Notes: generated by a model from the sequence alone, not told the origin. A stretch of 64,000 nucleotides of DNA from Rhizobium hidalgonense (GCF_002914525.1 NZ_LODW01000104.1:186001-250000); one strand, 5' to 3'; shown: positions 44,714-53,691, counted from the stretch's first letter. A program made the numbers and translations.

Positions 44714-45118
44714 TTACTTGACCGCGCCTTCAAACTCGTTCGCCGTGCCGGCTTCCTTGAGGTACTCAAGAGCCTTCTTGGCAGCGCTAACCAGCGCGCC
44801 GAATGCTTCCGGCTCGTGGATCGCCATATCGGAGAGAACCTTGCGGTCGACTTCGATACCAGCCTTGTTCAGGCCGTCGATGAAGCGGCCGTAGGTCAGG
44901 CCGAATTCGCGGACAGCAGCGTTAATGCGCTGGATCCAGAGCGCACGGAAGTTGCGCTTGTTGACCTTGCGGTCGCGGTAGGCGTACTGCTTCGAACGAT
45001 CGACAGCAGCCTTGGCGGTACGAATGGTGTTCTTACGGCGGCCGTAAAAGCCCTTCGCGGCCTTCAGAACCTTCTTATGCTTGGCATGGGCAGCGACGCC
45101 CCTTTTTACACGTGCCAT
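44714..45118 (-). CDS. rplT: 50S ribosomal protein L20
   Basis: 134 residues, starting MARVKRGVAAHAKHKKVLKA, the basic extension that folds into 23S rRNA, with the globular part after residue 60. AGGAGA precedes the ATG. 38 bases after rpmI, so they are co-transcribed. L20 often represses its own operon by binding the leader. Confidence 0.98.
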   Translation of the reverse strand: MARVKRGVAAHAKHKKVLKAAKGFYGRRKNTIRTAKAAVDRSKQYAYRDRKVNKRNFRALWIQRINAAVREFGLTYGRFIDGLNKAGIEVDRKVLSDMAIHEPEAFGALVSAAKKALEYLKEAGTANEFEGAVK

Positions 45119-45156
45119 ATCACGATCTCCTTAAATCTAGCGTTCGCGGACGAGTC

Positions 45157-45360
45157 TCAGAGACCGTTCGGCAGGTAATTCTTGATAACCTTGCGGCCAT
45201 CCGGTTCTGCGAGAACCATGGTGCCACGTGCATCGCGAATGAACTTGTTGGTACGCTTGATCATGCCATGGCGCTTGCCGGCAGCGGCAGCCTTGACCTT
45301 GCCGGTTGCGGTGATCTTGAACCGCTTCTTGGCAGAGGACTTCGTCTTCATCTTGGGCAT
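45157..45360 (-). CDS. rpmI: 50S ribosomal protein L35
   Basis: 67 residues, MPKMKTKSSAKKRF start and HGMIKRTNKFIRDARG core as in the family. AAGGAG precedes the ATG at 45360; a longer open frame to 45513 is spurious. First gene after the promoter at 45545-45573. Confidence 0.98.
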   Translation of the reverse strand: MPKMKTKSSAKKRFKITATGKVKAAAAGKRHGMIKRTNKFIRDARGTMVLAEPDGRKVIKNYLPNGL

Positions 45361-45544
45361 TTTGCTACTCCTTGCTGTCCTCCCTGCGCGCTTTATCAAA
45401 AAAGCCCTCTCGCGAAGTCCGGTTCTCCGGCCGTCGCAACAAGGTGCGGGAGCGTTTGTTGTTGATCTGCGGCATCGGCGACGAACCGTTCCGCAAGCAT
45501 TCGAAACTGCCACGGCATGCCCTGCCGGTCAGTTCGGACGCGCG

Positions 45545-45573
45545 CTTATAACCGCAGCGTCCTGAAAGTGCAA
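45545..45573 (-). promoter_or_regulatory. Sigma-70 type promoter for rpmI-rplT
   Basis: Minus strand: -35 TTGCAC (45568-45573), 17-base spacer, -10 TATAAG (45545-45550). Start of transcription would be near 45538. Confidence 0.6.
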
Positions 45574-45637
45574 CGGGGGCTGCGGAGGAATCTTCGCCCT
45601 CCAGTACAAGGACCGAAAGTACAAGCGCCGAAAGCAC

Positions 45638-45659
45638 AAAAGCCGCCCTTGCGGACGGC
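45638..45659 (-). terminator. Rho-independent terminator after infC
   Basis: Minus strand GCCGTCC and GGGCGGC form a seven-base stem with one G-U pair and loop GCAA, followed by TTTT. It lies about 25 bases after the infC stop and uncouples infC from rpmI. Confidence 0.7.
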
Positions 45660-45684
45660 CTTGGGGCGAAAAGGTGCCTGGCGC

Positions 45685-46221
45685 TTACTTCGGCGCCAGT
45701 ACCATCATCATCTGGCGGCCTTCGAGCTTGGGCTCGGCTTCGACCTTGGCGAACTCGGTCGTATCAGCCTTGACCTGCTGCAGAAGCTTCATGCCGAGTT
45801 CCTGGTGGGCCATTTCACGGCCACGGAACTTCAGCGTCACCTTGACCTTGTCGCCTTCATCGAAGAAGCGACCCATCGCCTTCATCTTCACCTCATAATC
45901 ATGGGTGTCGATGTTCGGGCGCATCTTGATTTCTTTGACTTCGACGATCTTCTGCTTCTTGCGCGCCTCGGCAGCCTTCTTCTGGTTGGCATATTTCAGC
46001 TTGCCCAGATCGAGGATTTTGCACACAGGCGGTTCGACATTAGGGGAAATTTCGACGAGATCGAGGCCGGCTTCCTCTGCCATTCTCAAGGCCTGGTCGG
46101 TAGGCACGACGCCCATATTCTCGCCGTCAGCTCCGATCAGCTGAACTTTGGGAATGCGGATTTCACGGTTCGAGCGCGGTCCGTCCTTCACGGGCGCGTC
46201 GGTTTTAAAAGGTCTGCGAAT
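45685..46221 (-). CDS. infC: Translation initiation factor IF-3
   Basis: 178 residues. The protein matches IF-3 from NREIRIPKVQLIGADGENMG through FKFRGREMAHQELG-like region to the basic end. The best start is ATT at 46219-46221: GAGGAG lies nine bases upstream, and translation gives (M)RRPFKTDAPVKDGPRSNRE. No ATG or GTG exists between the ribosome site and the conserved core; the ATG-like frame to 46284 has none. AUU starts are known for infC in other bacteria and allow IF-3 to repress itself. Confidence 0.92.
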   Translation of the reverse strand: MRRPFKTDAPVKDGPRSNREIRIPKVQLIGADGENMGVVPTDQALRMAEEAGLDLVEISPNVEPPVCKILDLGKLKYANQKKAAEARKKQKIVEVKEIKMRPNIDTHDYEVKMKAMGRFFDEGDKVKVTLKFRGREMAHQELGMKLLQQVKADTTEFAKVEAEPKLEGRQMMMVLAPK

Positions 46222-46399
46222 GGTCGTATTCTCCTCGCGTTGTTTTCGGAATGTTGCAGCCTCGCGCTCCCGATCTGGGTGCACAAACGTGTCGCGTCAT
46301 TGCTGCAACGGAGTCAATATCATCCTTTAGCGGAAAAATCACCCGCTGTCAGCCTGCCAAGAATCTGTTTTATAGGCCAAAACAACAGGAGTTTCGCCG

Positions 46400-47224
46400 A
46401 TGTCCGATCAGATGCCGAATGCCCAGCCGCAGTTCCTGACGGTCGGCGAGGGCGAGGCGGCGCGTGATATCGCTATCATCGTCCGTTCGGCCCAAGCCGG
46501 TGGCGACGCACCGGCGCTCGTCTGGTTATCCGGCTATCGCTCCGACATGAGCGGCACCAAGGCAGTCGAACTCGACGGACTGGCGGCGGAGCTTGGGCTT
46601 GCCTGCATCCGCCTCGACTATTCCGGCCACGGGCTTTCCGGCGGCAGCTTCAGCGACGGCACGATCTCGCGCTGGCTGGAGGAGGCGCTGGCCGTCATCC
46701 GTCATGTCTCGCCTGAACGGGTGATCCTCGTCGGCTCCTCGATGGGTGGCTGGATCGCGCTCAGGCTGGCGCAGGAACTTGCGCGGCAGGGCGGCCCGAA
46801 GCTGGTGGGCATGGTGCTCATCGCGCCGGCGCCGGATTTCACCTCAGAACTGATCGAGCCGAACCTCAAGGCCAAGGAGCGCAAATCGCTTGCCGAGCGC
46901 GGCTATTTCGAAGAGCGCTCGCAATATAGCCCGGAGCCGAATATCTATACCAAGGCGCTGATCGAGGACGGCCACGAAAACCGGGTGCTCGACGGCATCA
47001 TCGAAACGGGCTGCCCGGTGCATATCCTCCAAGGCATGAAAGATGCCGACGTGCCGCATGCGCATGCGATGAAACTGGTCGAACATCTTCCCGCCGACGA
47101 CGTGGTGCTGACCTTCATCCGCGACGGCGACCACCGCCTTTCCCGCCCCGGCGATATCGCGCTTCTCCTCAGCGCCGTCAAAGGCATCCTCGCTTCATCG
47201 GCTGACAGGAAGATGCCCGCCTGA
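46400..47224 (+). CDS. Alpha/beta hydrolase
   Basis: 274 residues. Nucleophile elbow GSSMGGW with Ser, oxyanion region LSGYRSDMSG, later GMKDADVPHAHA for the Asp and DGDHRLS for the His. Close in layout to ABHD10-type esterases. AGGAG six bases before the ATG. Divergent from infC; substrate unknown. Confidence 0.87.
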   Translation: MSDQMPNAQPQFLTVGEGEAARDIAIIVRSAQAGGDAPALVWLSGYRSDMSGTKAVELDGLAAELGLACIRLDYSGHGLSGGSFSDGTISRWLEEALAVIRHVSPERVILVGSSMGGWIALRLAQELARQGGPKLVGMVLIAPAPDFTSELIEPNLKAKERKSLAERGYFEERSQYSPEPNIYTKALIEDGHENRVLDGIIETGCPVHILQGMKDADVPHAHAMKLVEHLPADDVVLTFIRDGDHRLSRPGDIALLLSAVKGILASSADRKMPA

Positions 47225-47359
47225 AGAGTAGCGACCCCAAATACGCTCCCGAACTTGTTGCATTTTAACCATATCGGCGAGTCGCAAGGCGCTCCCAAGA
47301 AGTAACGATTGACTCTTCTCGGGCCTCTCCATTAACACTTTGTTAATAAATAAGGGGCG

Positions 47360-47977
47360 ATGCGAGAAAGATCGGGCGTGCGGATGAAGGGTATTTTTGT
47401 GGCCATGATGGCCATGTTTGCGATGGCGACGGCCGCAATACCGGCCCCCAGCAGAAATGCTTCCATGGTGACGGGCAATGCCACCTCCCAGCCGATCGGA
47501 CACTATGATTTCTGTCAGATTCACCGCAGTGAGTGCGGTGCAAACCGCAATTCCGGCCCGGTCGAGATGACCTCGGCGAAGTGGTCGCTGGTGCGTTCGG
47601 TCAACGCCACCGTCAACCGCACCATCACGCCGATGACCGACAAGGAAATCTACGGCAAGGACGAGGTCTGGGCCTACCCGACCACCGCCGGCGACTGCGA
47701 GGATTTCGCGCTGTTGAAGCGCCGCATGCTGATCCAGCGCGGCTTTTCGGCAGCCGACCTGCTGATGACTGTCGTGCGCAAGCCCGACGGCGAAGGTCAT
47801 GCCGTGCTGACGCTGCGCACCGCCGAGGGCGATTTCGTGCTCGACAACCTCGCCTCCGACGTCAAGCCGTGGTTCGGCACGCCCTATTCGTTCGTCAAGC
47901 GCCAGTCGAGCTACAATGCCGGCCGCTGGGTTACGATCGAGAACGGCCGCGACGTTCTGGTCGGCGCGCTGCGGTAG
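47360..47977 (+). CDS. Transglutaminase-like cysteine peptidase (BTLCP family), exported
   Basis: 205 residues: signal peptide (hydrophobic MMAMFAMATAAIPA stretch), then the bacterial transglutaminase-like fold with Cys in TTAGDCEDFALLKRR, His in GEGHAVLTLR and Asp in VLDNLASD. Related periplasmic proteases process surface proteins next to GGDEF/EAL or type I secretion genes, none of which is adjacent. ATG 47360 is used; ATG 47384 would also give a signal peptide. Confidence 0.87.
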   Translation: MRERSGVRMKGIFVAMMAMFAMATAAIPAPSRNASMVTGNATSQPIGHYDFCQIHRSECGANRNSGPVEMTSAKWSLVRSVNATVNRTITPMTDKEIYGKDEVWAYPTTAGDCEDFALLKRRMLIQRGFSAADLLMTVVRKPDGEGHAVLTLRTAEGDFVLDNLASDVKPWFGTPYSFVKRQSSYNAGRWVTIENGRDVLVGALR

Positions 47978-48002
47978 GGATTTCCGGGGGGAATGTGGGG
48001 AA

Positions 48003-48034
48003 AGAAGGCTGGCGAAAGCCGGCCTTCTGCTTTT
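48003..48034 (+). terminator. Rho-independent terminator
   Basis: AGAAGGCTGGC and GCCGGCCTTCT form an 11-base stem with one G-T pair and tetraloop GAAA, followed by GCTTTT. Ends the peptidase transcript. Confidence 0.8.
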
Positions 48035-48211
48035 CGGAGATGCAGATGCGCTCTTTCCAGTCCCGATGAGGGCTGATCGCTATGCCGCACCATCGTATGA
48101 GATAAGGTATTGGTTGCCCCACCGTTTCCCGGCCCTTCGCTTTAGGCTCAGGGCGTTCGTTGCTGCAATCGATTCACTGGATCGATTGCTCGGGCTTCGC
48201 CCGACCGCAAC

Positions 48212-49195
48212 TCACCCATTCCCAATCAAAATGCCGGCGCCGAGCACCAGGCCGCCGCCGAGCACGACCTGGAAGGCAGCGCGCAGGAAGGGGGTTTCCA
48301 TGTAGCGGTTCTGGATGAAGGCGATGGCCCAGAGTTCGAAGAAGACGATGATTGCGGCGGTGATCGTTGCGGTCCAGAAGTGCGGGATGAGGTAAGGCAG
48401 TGCGTGGCCGAGGCCGCCGAGCGCCGTCATGATGCCGCAGGCAAGGCCGCGCTTGACCGGTGAGCCGCGGCCGGAAATCTTGCCATCGTCATGGGCGGCC
48501 TCGGTGAAGCCCATGGAGATACCGGCGCCGACGGAGGCCGAAAGACCGACGAGGAAGGTCTGCCAGGTATCCTGCGTGGCGAAGGCGGCGGCGAAGATCG
48601 GCGCCAGTGTCGAGACCGAGCCGTCCATCAGCCCGGCAAGACCCGGCTGCACATAGGTCAGCACGAATTGCCGATGCACCGCCTCGTTCTCGTCGCGCTT
48701 GACATCCTCGGGCGTGTGTTTGTCGCCCAGCATGCGGGCGATATCTTCATGCCCCTGTTCGGCAAGCGCGAGATCACCGAGAAGTTCGCGCGTCGAGGCG
48801 TCCGAAGTCCGTTTTGCCGCCTCGACATAGAAACGGTAGGCCTGCTCCTCCATGGCTTCGGTCTCCTGCCGCATCGCATCCAGCGACAGGTTTGCCCTGA
48901 GCCAATCGGGTTTGCGCTCATAAAAGCCGTGCACATGCTCGCGGCGGATCAGCGGAATGCGCTCGCCGAAGCGCTGACGATGGATCTCGAACAACGACTT
49001 GCGATGCGTGTCCTCGACCTCGGCCATATCCTCGAAGACCTTGGCCGAGGCCGGGAATTCGCGGCGCAGCCTGTCGGCATAGGCGAGATAGATGCGGGCA
49101 TCGTCTTCCTCGGAGGCGATCGCAAGGGCGAGGATTTCCTGTTCGGAGAGCGACTCGAAAGACCGTTTCGAGGATCTGAAAAACCGCGCCAGCAT
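48212..49195 (-). CDS. mbfA: Membrane-bound ferritin-like iron exporter
   Basis: 327 residues from ATG 49195. N-terminal ferritin-like domain (about 1-165) with ligands in IASEEDDARIYLAYADRL, VEDTHR, EEQAYRFY and EQGHEDI, then a VIT1/CCC1-type membrane domain starting VQPGLAGLMDGSVSTLAP with five predicted helices. Agrobacterium and Bradyrhizobium MbfA have this fusion and export iron under peroxide or iron stress. GGAG precedes the ATG; the TTG at 49207 is rejected. An Irr-type box lies 16 bases upstream. Confidence 0.9.
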   Translation of the reverse strand: MLARFFRSSKRSFESLSEQEILALAIASEEDDARIYLAYADRLRREFPASAKVFEDMAEVEDTHRKSLFEIHRQRFGERIPLIRREHVHGFYERKPDWLRANLSLDAMRQETEAMEEQAYRFYVEAAKRTSDASTRELLGDLALAEQGHEDIARMLGDKHTPEDVKRDENEAVHRQFVLTYVQPGLAGLMDGSVSTLAPIFAAAFATQDTWQTFLVGLSASVGAGISMGFTEAAHDDGKISGRGSPVKRGLACGIMTALGGLGHALPYLIPHFWTATITAAIIVFFELWAIAFIQNRYMETPFLRAAFQVVLGGGLVLGAGILIGNG

Positions 49196-49210
49196 AACTT
49201 TCTCCAATGA

Positions 49211-49227
49211 TTTAGAATAATTCTAAA
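49211..49227. promoter_or_regulatory. ICE-type box for Irr upstream of mbfA
   Basis: TTTAGAATAATTCTAAA is an almost perfect palindrome and matches the iron control element bound by Irr in the Rhizobiales. Its place between the start codon and the upstream region fits repression of mbfA in low iron. Confidence 0.85.
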
Positions 49228-49363
49228 TCTAAAGAAGGCGGCGGTGACGGTCAAGGGCATGCCGCAGGCCTGCTGACAGATTGCCGCAAGCGGCACAGGC
49301 GACTTTGGCTCGCCGCCACAAACACCTATATGAGGACTGCCGCATCACGCGGCGCCGGGGTTT

Positions 49364-49834
49364 ATGATGGACAATGAGATTCAGGGCCGCCCTGCCCATG
49401 TCGCGGCGATCCGCGAAAGGGCGGAGGCCGAAATGCGGGCGATGGGCGTCGATGAGGCCTTCATCGACAGGCTGGTCGAGACTTTCTACGGGCGCGTGCT
49501 GGAGCACCCCGATCTCGGGCCGGTGTTCGATGCCAGGCTCTCCGGCCGTTGGCCGGAGCATATGGAGAAGATGAAGAGCTTCTGGTCGGCCGTCGCCTTC
49601 CGCAGCGGCGCCTATGGGGGCAAGCCGGTGCAGGCCCACACCGGCGTTTCGAAGCTGACGCCCGATCTCTTTCCGAAATGGCTGGCGCTGTTTACCGCAA
49701 CGCTCGACGATGTCGCGCCCTCACAGGAGGCCAAGGAATGGTTCATGGCGACGGCGGAACGCATCGCCAAAAGCCTGACGCTCTCGCTGTTTTACAATCC
49801 CGCGCTCGACGATCCCGCGAAGAAGACGGGCTGA
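49364..49834 (+). CDS. Group III truncated haemoglobin
   Basis: 156 residues. Proximal His in KPVQAHTGVS, Phe/Tyr distal region VETFYGRVLEHPDLGPVF and Trp in FWSAVAFRSGAY fit group III trHbs, cytoplasmic proteins of uncertain role in oxygen or nitric oxide chemistry. Divergent from mbfA, which lies 168 bases away across the ICE box; a shared iron response is possible. Ends three bases before the convergent transporter. Confidence 0.9.
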   Translation: MMDNEIQGRPAHVAAIRERAEAEMRAMGVDEAFIDRLVETFYGRVLEHPDLGPVFDARLSGRWPEHMEKMKSFWSAVAFRSGAYGGKPVQAHTGVSKLTPDLFPKWLALFTATLDDVAPSQEAKEWFMATAERIAKSLTLSLFYNPALDDPAKKTG

Positions 49835-49837
49835 TCT

Positions 49838-50731
49838 TTATTGCCTGGCAGAAAAGGTCGCGCCGGCGCTTGCGGCGACGACCAGCGCCGTTCCGGCCAT
49901 CTGCAGAAGCGTCATCGGCTGGGCCAGGATGACGAAGCCCGCCAGCGCGGCAATGGCCGGTTCCAGGCTCATCAGAATGCCGAAGGCGGCCGTCGGCATC
50001 CGCCGCAAGGCGATCAGTTCCAGCGTGTAGGGCAGCAGCGGCACCAGAATGGCAAGACCCACCATTTCAATCAGACCATAGCCATCGAGCGCCGGCACGG
50101 CGCCGGCAAAGCCGAAGGGTGTCGCGACCAGTGCGGCAACCATCAGCGACATCGAGAGCCCTTCCAGCCCCTTGAAGCTCGCACCGATCTTTTTCGTCAG
50201 GACGATATAGATCGCCCAACCGGTTCCCGCGCCGAGCGCAAAGAGAATACCCTCGATATTGCCAACCCAGCCGTCGCCGTTATGGGCGAGAGCCAGAACG
50301 CCGAGCCCGGCAAGGAGGGGCCAGATCAGACGCCGGCCGAGGCCGTAGCCGATGGTGGCCACGGAGAGCGGGCCGAGAAAATCGATCGCTACGGCCAGCC
50401 CGAGCGGAATGCGTTCGATTGCCGCGAAGAAGCTCATGGTCATCAGCGCGGTGGTCGTGCCGAGAACCAGCGCGCTCGTCCATTGCGCCCTGGTGTAGCT
50501 GACGATACGCGGCCGCACGAAGACGGCGAGAATGATGGCGGCAAAGGCGAGGCGCAGCCAGGAGGCGCCAGCCGGTCCATAGGTTGTGATGGCCGAGGAG
50601 GACAATGCCGCGCCGAACTGGATCGACGACATGGACATGAGGCACATCAGCCCGCCGACCGCCACGCCGTCGAATGCTGGTGACGCCCCTGCGGTCAGCG
50701 TGCCCACTCCGGCGTTTGCTTTTTCTTCCAT
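49838..50731 (-). CDS. EamA-family transporter (RhtA-like)
   Basis: 297 residues, about ten helices in two EamA repeats; SSIQFGAALSSSAITTYGPAG and YTLELIALRRMPTAAFGIL resemble the threonine/homoserine exporter RhtA. Export of amino acids or analogues is inferred. Convergent with the haemoglobin gene. Confidence 0.87.
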   Translation of the reverse strand: MEEKANAGVGTLTAGASPAFDGVAVGGLMCLMSMSSIQFGAALSSSAITTYGPAGASWLRLAFAAIILAVFVRPRIVSYTRAQWTSALVLGTTTALMTMSFFAAIERIPLGLAVAIDFLGPLSVATIGYGLGRRLIWPLLAGLGVLALAHNGDGWVGNIEGILFALGAGTGWAIYIVLTKKIGASFKGLEGLSMSLMVAALVATPFGFAGAVPALDGYGLIEMVGLAILVPLLPYTLELIALRRMPTAAFGILMSLEPAIAALAGFVILAQPMTLLQMAGTALVVAASAGATFSARQ

Positions 50732-50825
50732 GGTCGCCCCCCGATTGTGCGCTCTTCTTACGAAGACGGCTTGCGAGCGACAAATTCAAACTTCTGATCC
50801 AGGCAGAAAGAGCCTTGATGCAAAA

Positions 50826-51377
50826 TCAGCGACGGCCGGCAAGGATGACCTCTTCGGCATCTTCAAAGCTCATCTCGAAAACCTGCCTGCCGATGTCGAA
50901 GCCAAAGCCGTTGCGGGCAAACGCCGAAAGCTCCTTGGCCTTCCGTTTTTCGTCGAGCTCGACCCGGCGGAACGGGCCGAAGGCACGTTTGCGGGCGAAT
51001 ATCGCCGCCGCATAGAGATCGTCAGTCTCTCCGAGCGCAGCCTCGACCTTGTCGCTCGCGACACCCTTGGCAGCAAGCTTCTGGGCGATGGCGCGCTTCG
51101 ATTTGCCGCCGCGCACCGCAGAGCGCGTGCTGATCTCGGCATAGGCGCCATCGTCAAGCACCTTGTTGTCATAGGCAAATTTGACGGCGAAATCGGCGAC
51201 GGCCTTGAGTTGGGCCGCGCTGATATCCTCGAACTTCTCCTTGGCCCGGCGAGTGATGGCGTCAAACAGCTGCTTTTCCGTCATCATTCGCCGCTCCAGG
51301 CGATAGATGGCGGAGTTGCGGGCCCAGCTCAGCATACGGGGTGTCGGGATATCGGATGGAACTGTCTCGTTGGTCAT
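50826..51377 (-). CDS. recX: RecX-family regulatory protein
   Basis: 183 residues from ATG 51377. Three-helix RecX repeats are visible, including RLERRMMTEKQLFDAITRRA and RSAVRGGKSKRAIAQKLAAKG. RecX normally inhibits RecA filament growth; recA is not adjacent here. Nine bases after the stop of the deacetylase-like gene, so co-transcribed with it. Confidence 0.85.
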   Translation of the reverse strand: MTNETVPSDIPTPRMLSWARNSAIYRLERRMMTEKQLFDAITRRAKEKFEDISAAQLKAVADFAVKFAYDNKVLDDGAYAEISTRSAVRGGKSKRAIAQKLAAKGVASDKVEAALGETDDLYAAAIFARKRAFGPFRRVELDEKRKAKELSAFARNGFGFDIGRQVFEMSFEDAEEVILAGRR

Positions 51378-51386
51378 ATCAAGCAA

Positions 51387-52412
51387 TCAGGCTTCCAGAC
51401 CTTTGAGGACATTGGCGACGTTGAGGCCGATCTCCGGCACGCCATAACCGCCCTCCATGCAGGTGACGACGGGCAGGCCGGCGGCGGAGATCATCTCTCC
51501 CATGCGAATGAAGTCCTCCGATTTCAGCTGGAAGAAGGAGATCGGATCACGCTCGAAGGTATCGACGCCGAGTGCCACGACGATCGCCTCGGCGCCGAAG
51601 GTTTTGATGCGGGCGAGTGCGTCGGCAAGCGCCGAAGACCAGACATCGAAGGGCGTGTGGGGCGGCATCGGATAGTTGCGGTTGGCCCCTGTGCCCTCCC
51701 CCTCGCCTTCCTCGTCGGCATGGCCGAGGAAATAAGGGAAAGCGTGCATGGGATCGCCATGCAGCGAGGCGGTGAAGACATCGCCTCGGTGATAGAAGAG
51801 ATCCTGCGTACCGTTGCCGTGATGGAAATCGACATCCAATACGGCGACCTTCTTCGCGCCGTGATCGAGCAGACGCTGGGCCGCGACGCCGGAATTATTG
51901 ATGAAACAATAACCGCCGAAGAGATCGATGCCGGCATGATGTCCGGGTGGGCGGCAGAGCGCGAAGGCGAAACGGTTGCCGGCATTCAGCCAATCCGCGC
52001 CTGACACCGCGCAGCGCATCGAGGCGATCGCCGCCTCGTAGGAGCCCTTGGTGATGGAGGTATCGGCGGCATTGGCATAATGGCCGATGGCACCGACGAT
52101 ATTGTCGGGCACGCGCTGGCTGGTGCGGCGGACCGGGAAGGAATTGGCGATCGCTTCGCCGGTGAAGCCAGCCGCCACCCAGCGATCCCAGACGGTGGCG
52201 AGGAAATCGAGATAGGCGGGATCGTGCACTTTCCGGGCCGTCTCCAGCCGATGCGCATCCGGCGCCACAATATCCCAGAAACCCGCTTCCTTCACCGCTG
52301 CCAGGATCCATTCGGCCCGGAACGGCGCCTCGAAAGGCGTCACCAGTTGGCCGGCATGGAGCTCGGTCCTGGCATCGCGCAGCTTATGGTCCTCGGAAAA
52401 GATGACGCGCAT
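51387..52412 (-). CDS. Histone-deacetylase-like amidohydrolase (acetylpolyamine amidohydrolase type)
   Basis: 341 residues. Catalytic His pair in RPPGHHAG (158-159), zinc ligands Asp195 and His197 in VLDVDFHHGNGT, a later Asp in LGVDTFERDP and the Tyr loop MEGGYGV. The insertion GHADEEGEGEGTGANRN is typical of polyamine deacetylases. It probably deacetylates acetylpolyamines in the cytoplasm. Upstream gene of a pair with recX. Confidence 0.9.
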   Translation of the reverse strand: MRVIFSEDHKLRDARTELHAGQLVTPFEAPFRAEWILAAVKEAGFWDIVAPDAHRLETARKVHDPAYLDFLATVWDRWVAAGFTGEAIANSFPVRRTSQRVPDNIVGAIGHYANAADTSITKGSYEAAIASMRCAVSGADWLNAGNRFAFALCRPPGHHAGIDLFGGYCFINNSGVAAQRLLDHGAKKVAVLDVDFHHGNGTQDLFYHRGDVFTASLHGDPMHAFPYFLGHADEEGEGEGTGANRNYPMPPHTPFDVWSSALADALARIKTFGAEAIVVALGVDTFERDPISFFQLKSEDFIRMGEMISAAGLPVVTCMEGGYGVPEIGLNVANVLKGLEA

Positions 52413-52545
52413 TTCGGATTCGTCCTCGATTTAAATTCTAGACTTACATGGCTCGGCCGCGACAAAAAAGCCGGCGCGTCGCCCTTGATCGACACGGGGG
52501 ATGACTTCACCTTCCCGATCTTTGAAGACCGAAGGAAATTTCCGC

Positions 52546-53157
52546 ATGACGGTGCTGATGGTCGATGTCGACGGTGTGCTCATTCATGGTCGTCCGGCCG
52601 ACGGGCTGCCCCACTTCACCTATCTCGAGCGCGATCTCGGATTGCGGCCCGACCTGCTGCAACAGGAATTCTTCCAGACGTGCTGGGGTGACATCATCAT
52701 CGGCCGCGAGCCGCTGGAACCAAGGCTCGCCGAGGTGCTCGCAAAAATCGCGCCGCATCTCGGTGCCGCTGTCCTGATCGACTACTGGTTCGAGAACGAT
52801 TCCCGCCTCGACCGCAATCTGCTGGCGGATCTCGCCGGGCTCAGGCAAAGCGGCGTCACACTCTTCCTGGCGACCAACCAGGAGCACAGGCGGGCGCGCT
52901 ACCTGATGGAGCAACTCGGCCTTGGCGAACATTTCGACGACATCCTCTATTCGGCAGCGCTCGGACACAGCAAGCCTTCGCCCGACTTCTTCCGGCTGGC
53001 GACCGAACGTGCCGGCGTGCCGCCTGGGGAAATCGCCTTCATCGACGACATGGCGGCGAATGTCGAAGCGGCGCGGCGGTTCGGTTGGAATGCGGCGCAA
53101 TGGACGGCGGGCGCGACGCTCGCCGGAACGCTTCCCATCTTCGCAAAGTGGGTATAG
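52546..53157 (+). CDS. HAD-IA family hydrolase
   Basis: 203 residues. HAD motifs: nucleophile DVDGVL near the N-terminus, motif II Thr/Ser in LFLATNQE, Lys in GHSKPSPDFF and acidic motif AFIDDMAANVE. Small-molecule phosphatase; substrate unknown. GAAGGAAA precedes ATG 52546. Confidence 0.88.
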   Translation: MTVLMVDVDGVLIHGRPADGLPHFTYLERDLGLRPDLLQQEFFQTCWGDIIIGREPLEPRLAEVLAKIAPHLGAAVLIDYWFENDSRLDRNLLADLAGLRQSGVTLFLATNQEHRRARYLMEQLGLGEHFDDILYSAALGHSKPSPDFFRLATERAGVPPGEIAFIDDMAANVEAARRFGWNAAQWTAGATLAGTLPIFAKWV

Positions 53158-53172
53158 GCGGCGCGGGCGCAT

Positions 53173-53691
53173 TCAGGCGAGCCGTTTGTAGAACAGGGTG
53201 GTGTCGCAGAAGCCACCCTCCGGCCACAGCGCATAATCGGGGATGACGCCGACGCGCTGCCAGCCCAGGCGCGGGTAGATCGCCTCGGCCTCGCTGCCAG
53301 TTGCGGTGTCGAGCACGAGCAGGGTTTTGCCGCATCTGACCGCCTCGCGTTCGGCGGCCTCCATCAGCAGCCGGGCAAAGCCGCGCCCGCGGGCGGAACG
53401 ATGCACCAGCAGCTTCTTCAGATCGCCGCGATGCGGCTGGTTCGGCATCTGCGCGGCCCCCACCTGCACCGTGCCGACGATCCGGCCGTCCAGTTCGGCG
53501 ACCAGCAGCAGATTGCCGCCTGTCGCGACCGCGTCGGCGACGTCGCGCCAATAGGGCTCGGCATCGTCAGGCCCATAGGGCTGCATGAAACCGACGGAGG
53601 CGCCACCGGTGACGCAATCGGCCAGCACCGCCGACAGGGCCGGAATGGCGGCGCGCGCCTCTTCGGCGGAAAGGGTACGAATGTCAGGCAT
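53173..53691 (-). CDS. GNAT-family N-acetyltransferase
   Basis: 172 residues. The acetyl-CoA loop is RSARGRGFARLLMEAAERE and the C-terminal part LYPRLGWQRVG-like (IYPRLGWQRVGVIPDY). Follows the XRE-cupin gene by 24 bases on the same strand, so probably transcribed with it. Confidence 0.87.
   Translation of the reverse strand: MPDIRTLSAEEARAAIPALSAVLADCVTGGASVGFMQPYGPDDAEPYWRDVADAVATGGNLLLVAELDGRIVGTVQVGAAQMPNQPHRGDLKKLLVHRSARGRGFARLLMEAAEREAVRCGKTLLVLDTATGSEAEAIYPRLGWQRVGVIPDYALWPEGGFCDTTLFYKRLA

Larger units (their letters stand above)
45361..45684 (-). other. infC-rpmI intergenic region and rpmI leader
   Basis: 324 bases holding the infC terminator (45638-45659), a promoter (45545-45573) and an rpmI leader of about 180 bases. 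The leader can fold AACTG/CAGTT outside GGCA/TGCC around plus positions 45505-45535, and ends in a U-rich stretch near 45398-45403. Just after the infC terminator the block TTTCGG-N2-CTTGTAC occurs twice in tandem. Open frames here do not resemble proteins. Confidence 0.6.

Noticed and set aside
46222..46284. IF-3 extension upstream of the ATT codon
   Set aside because: No ribosome site at the far start, and the GAGGAG site would be inside the gene.
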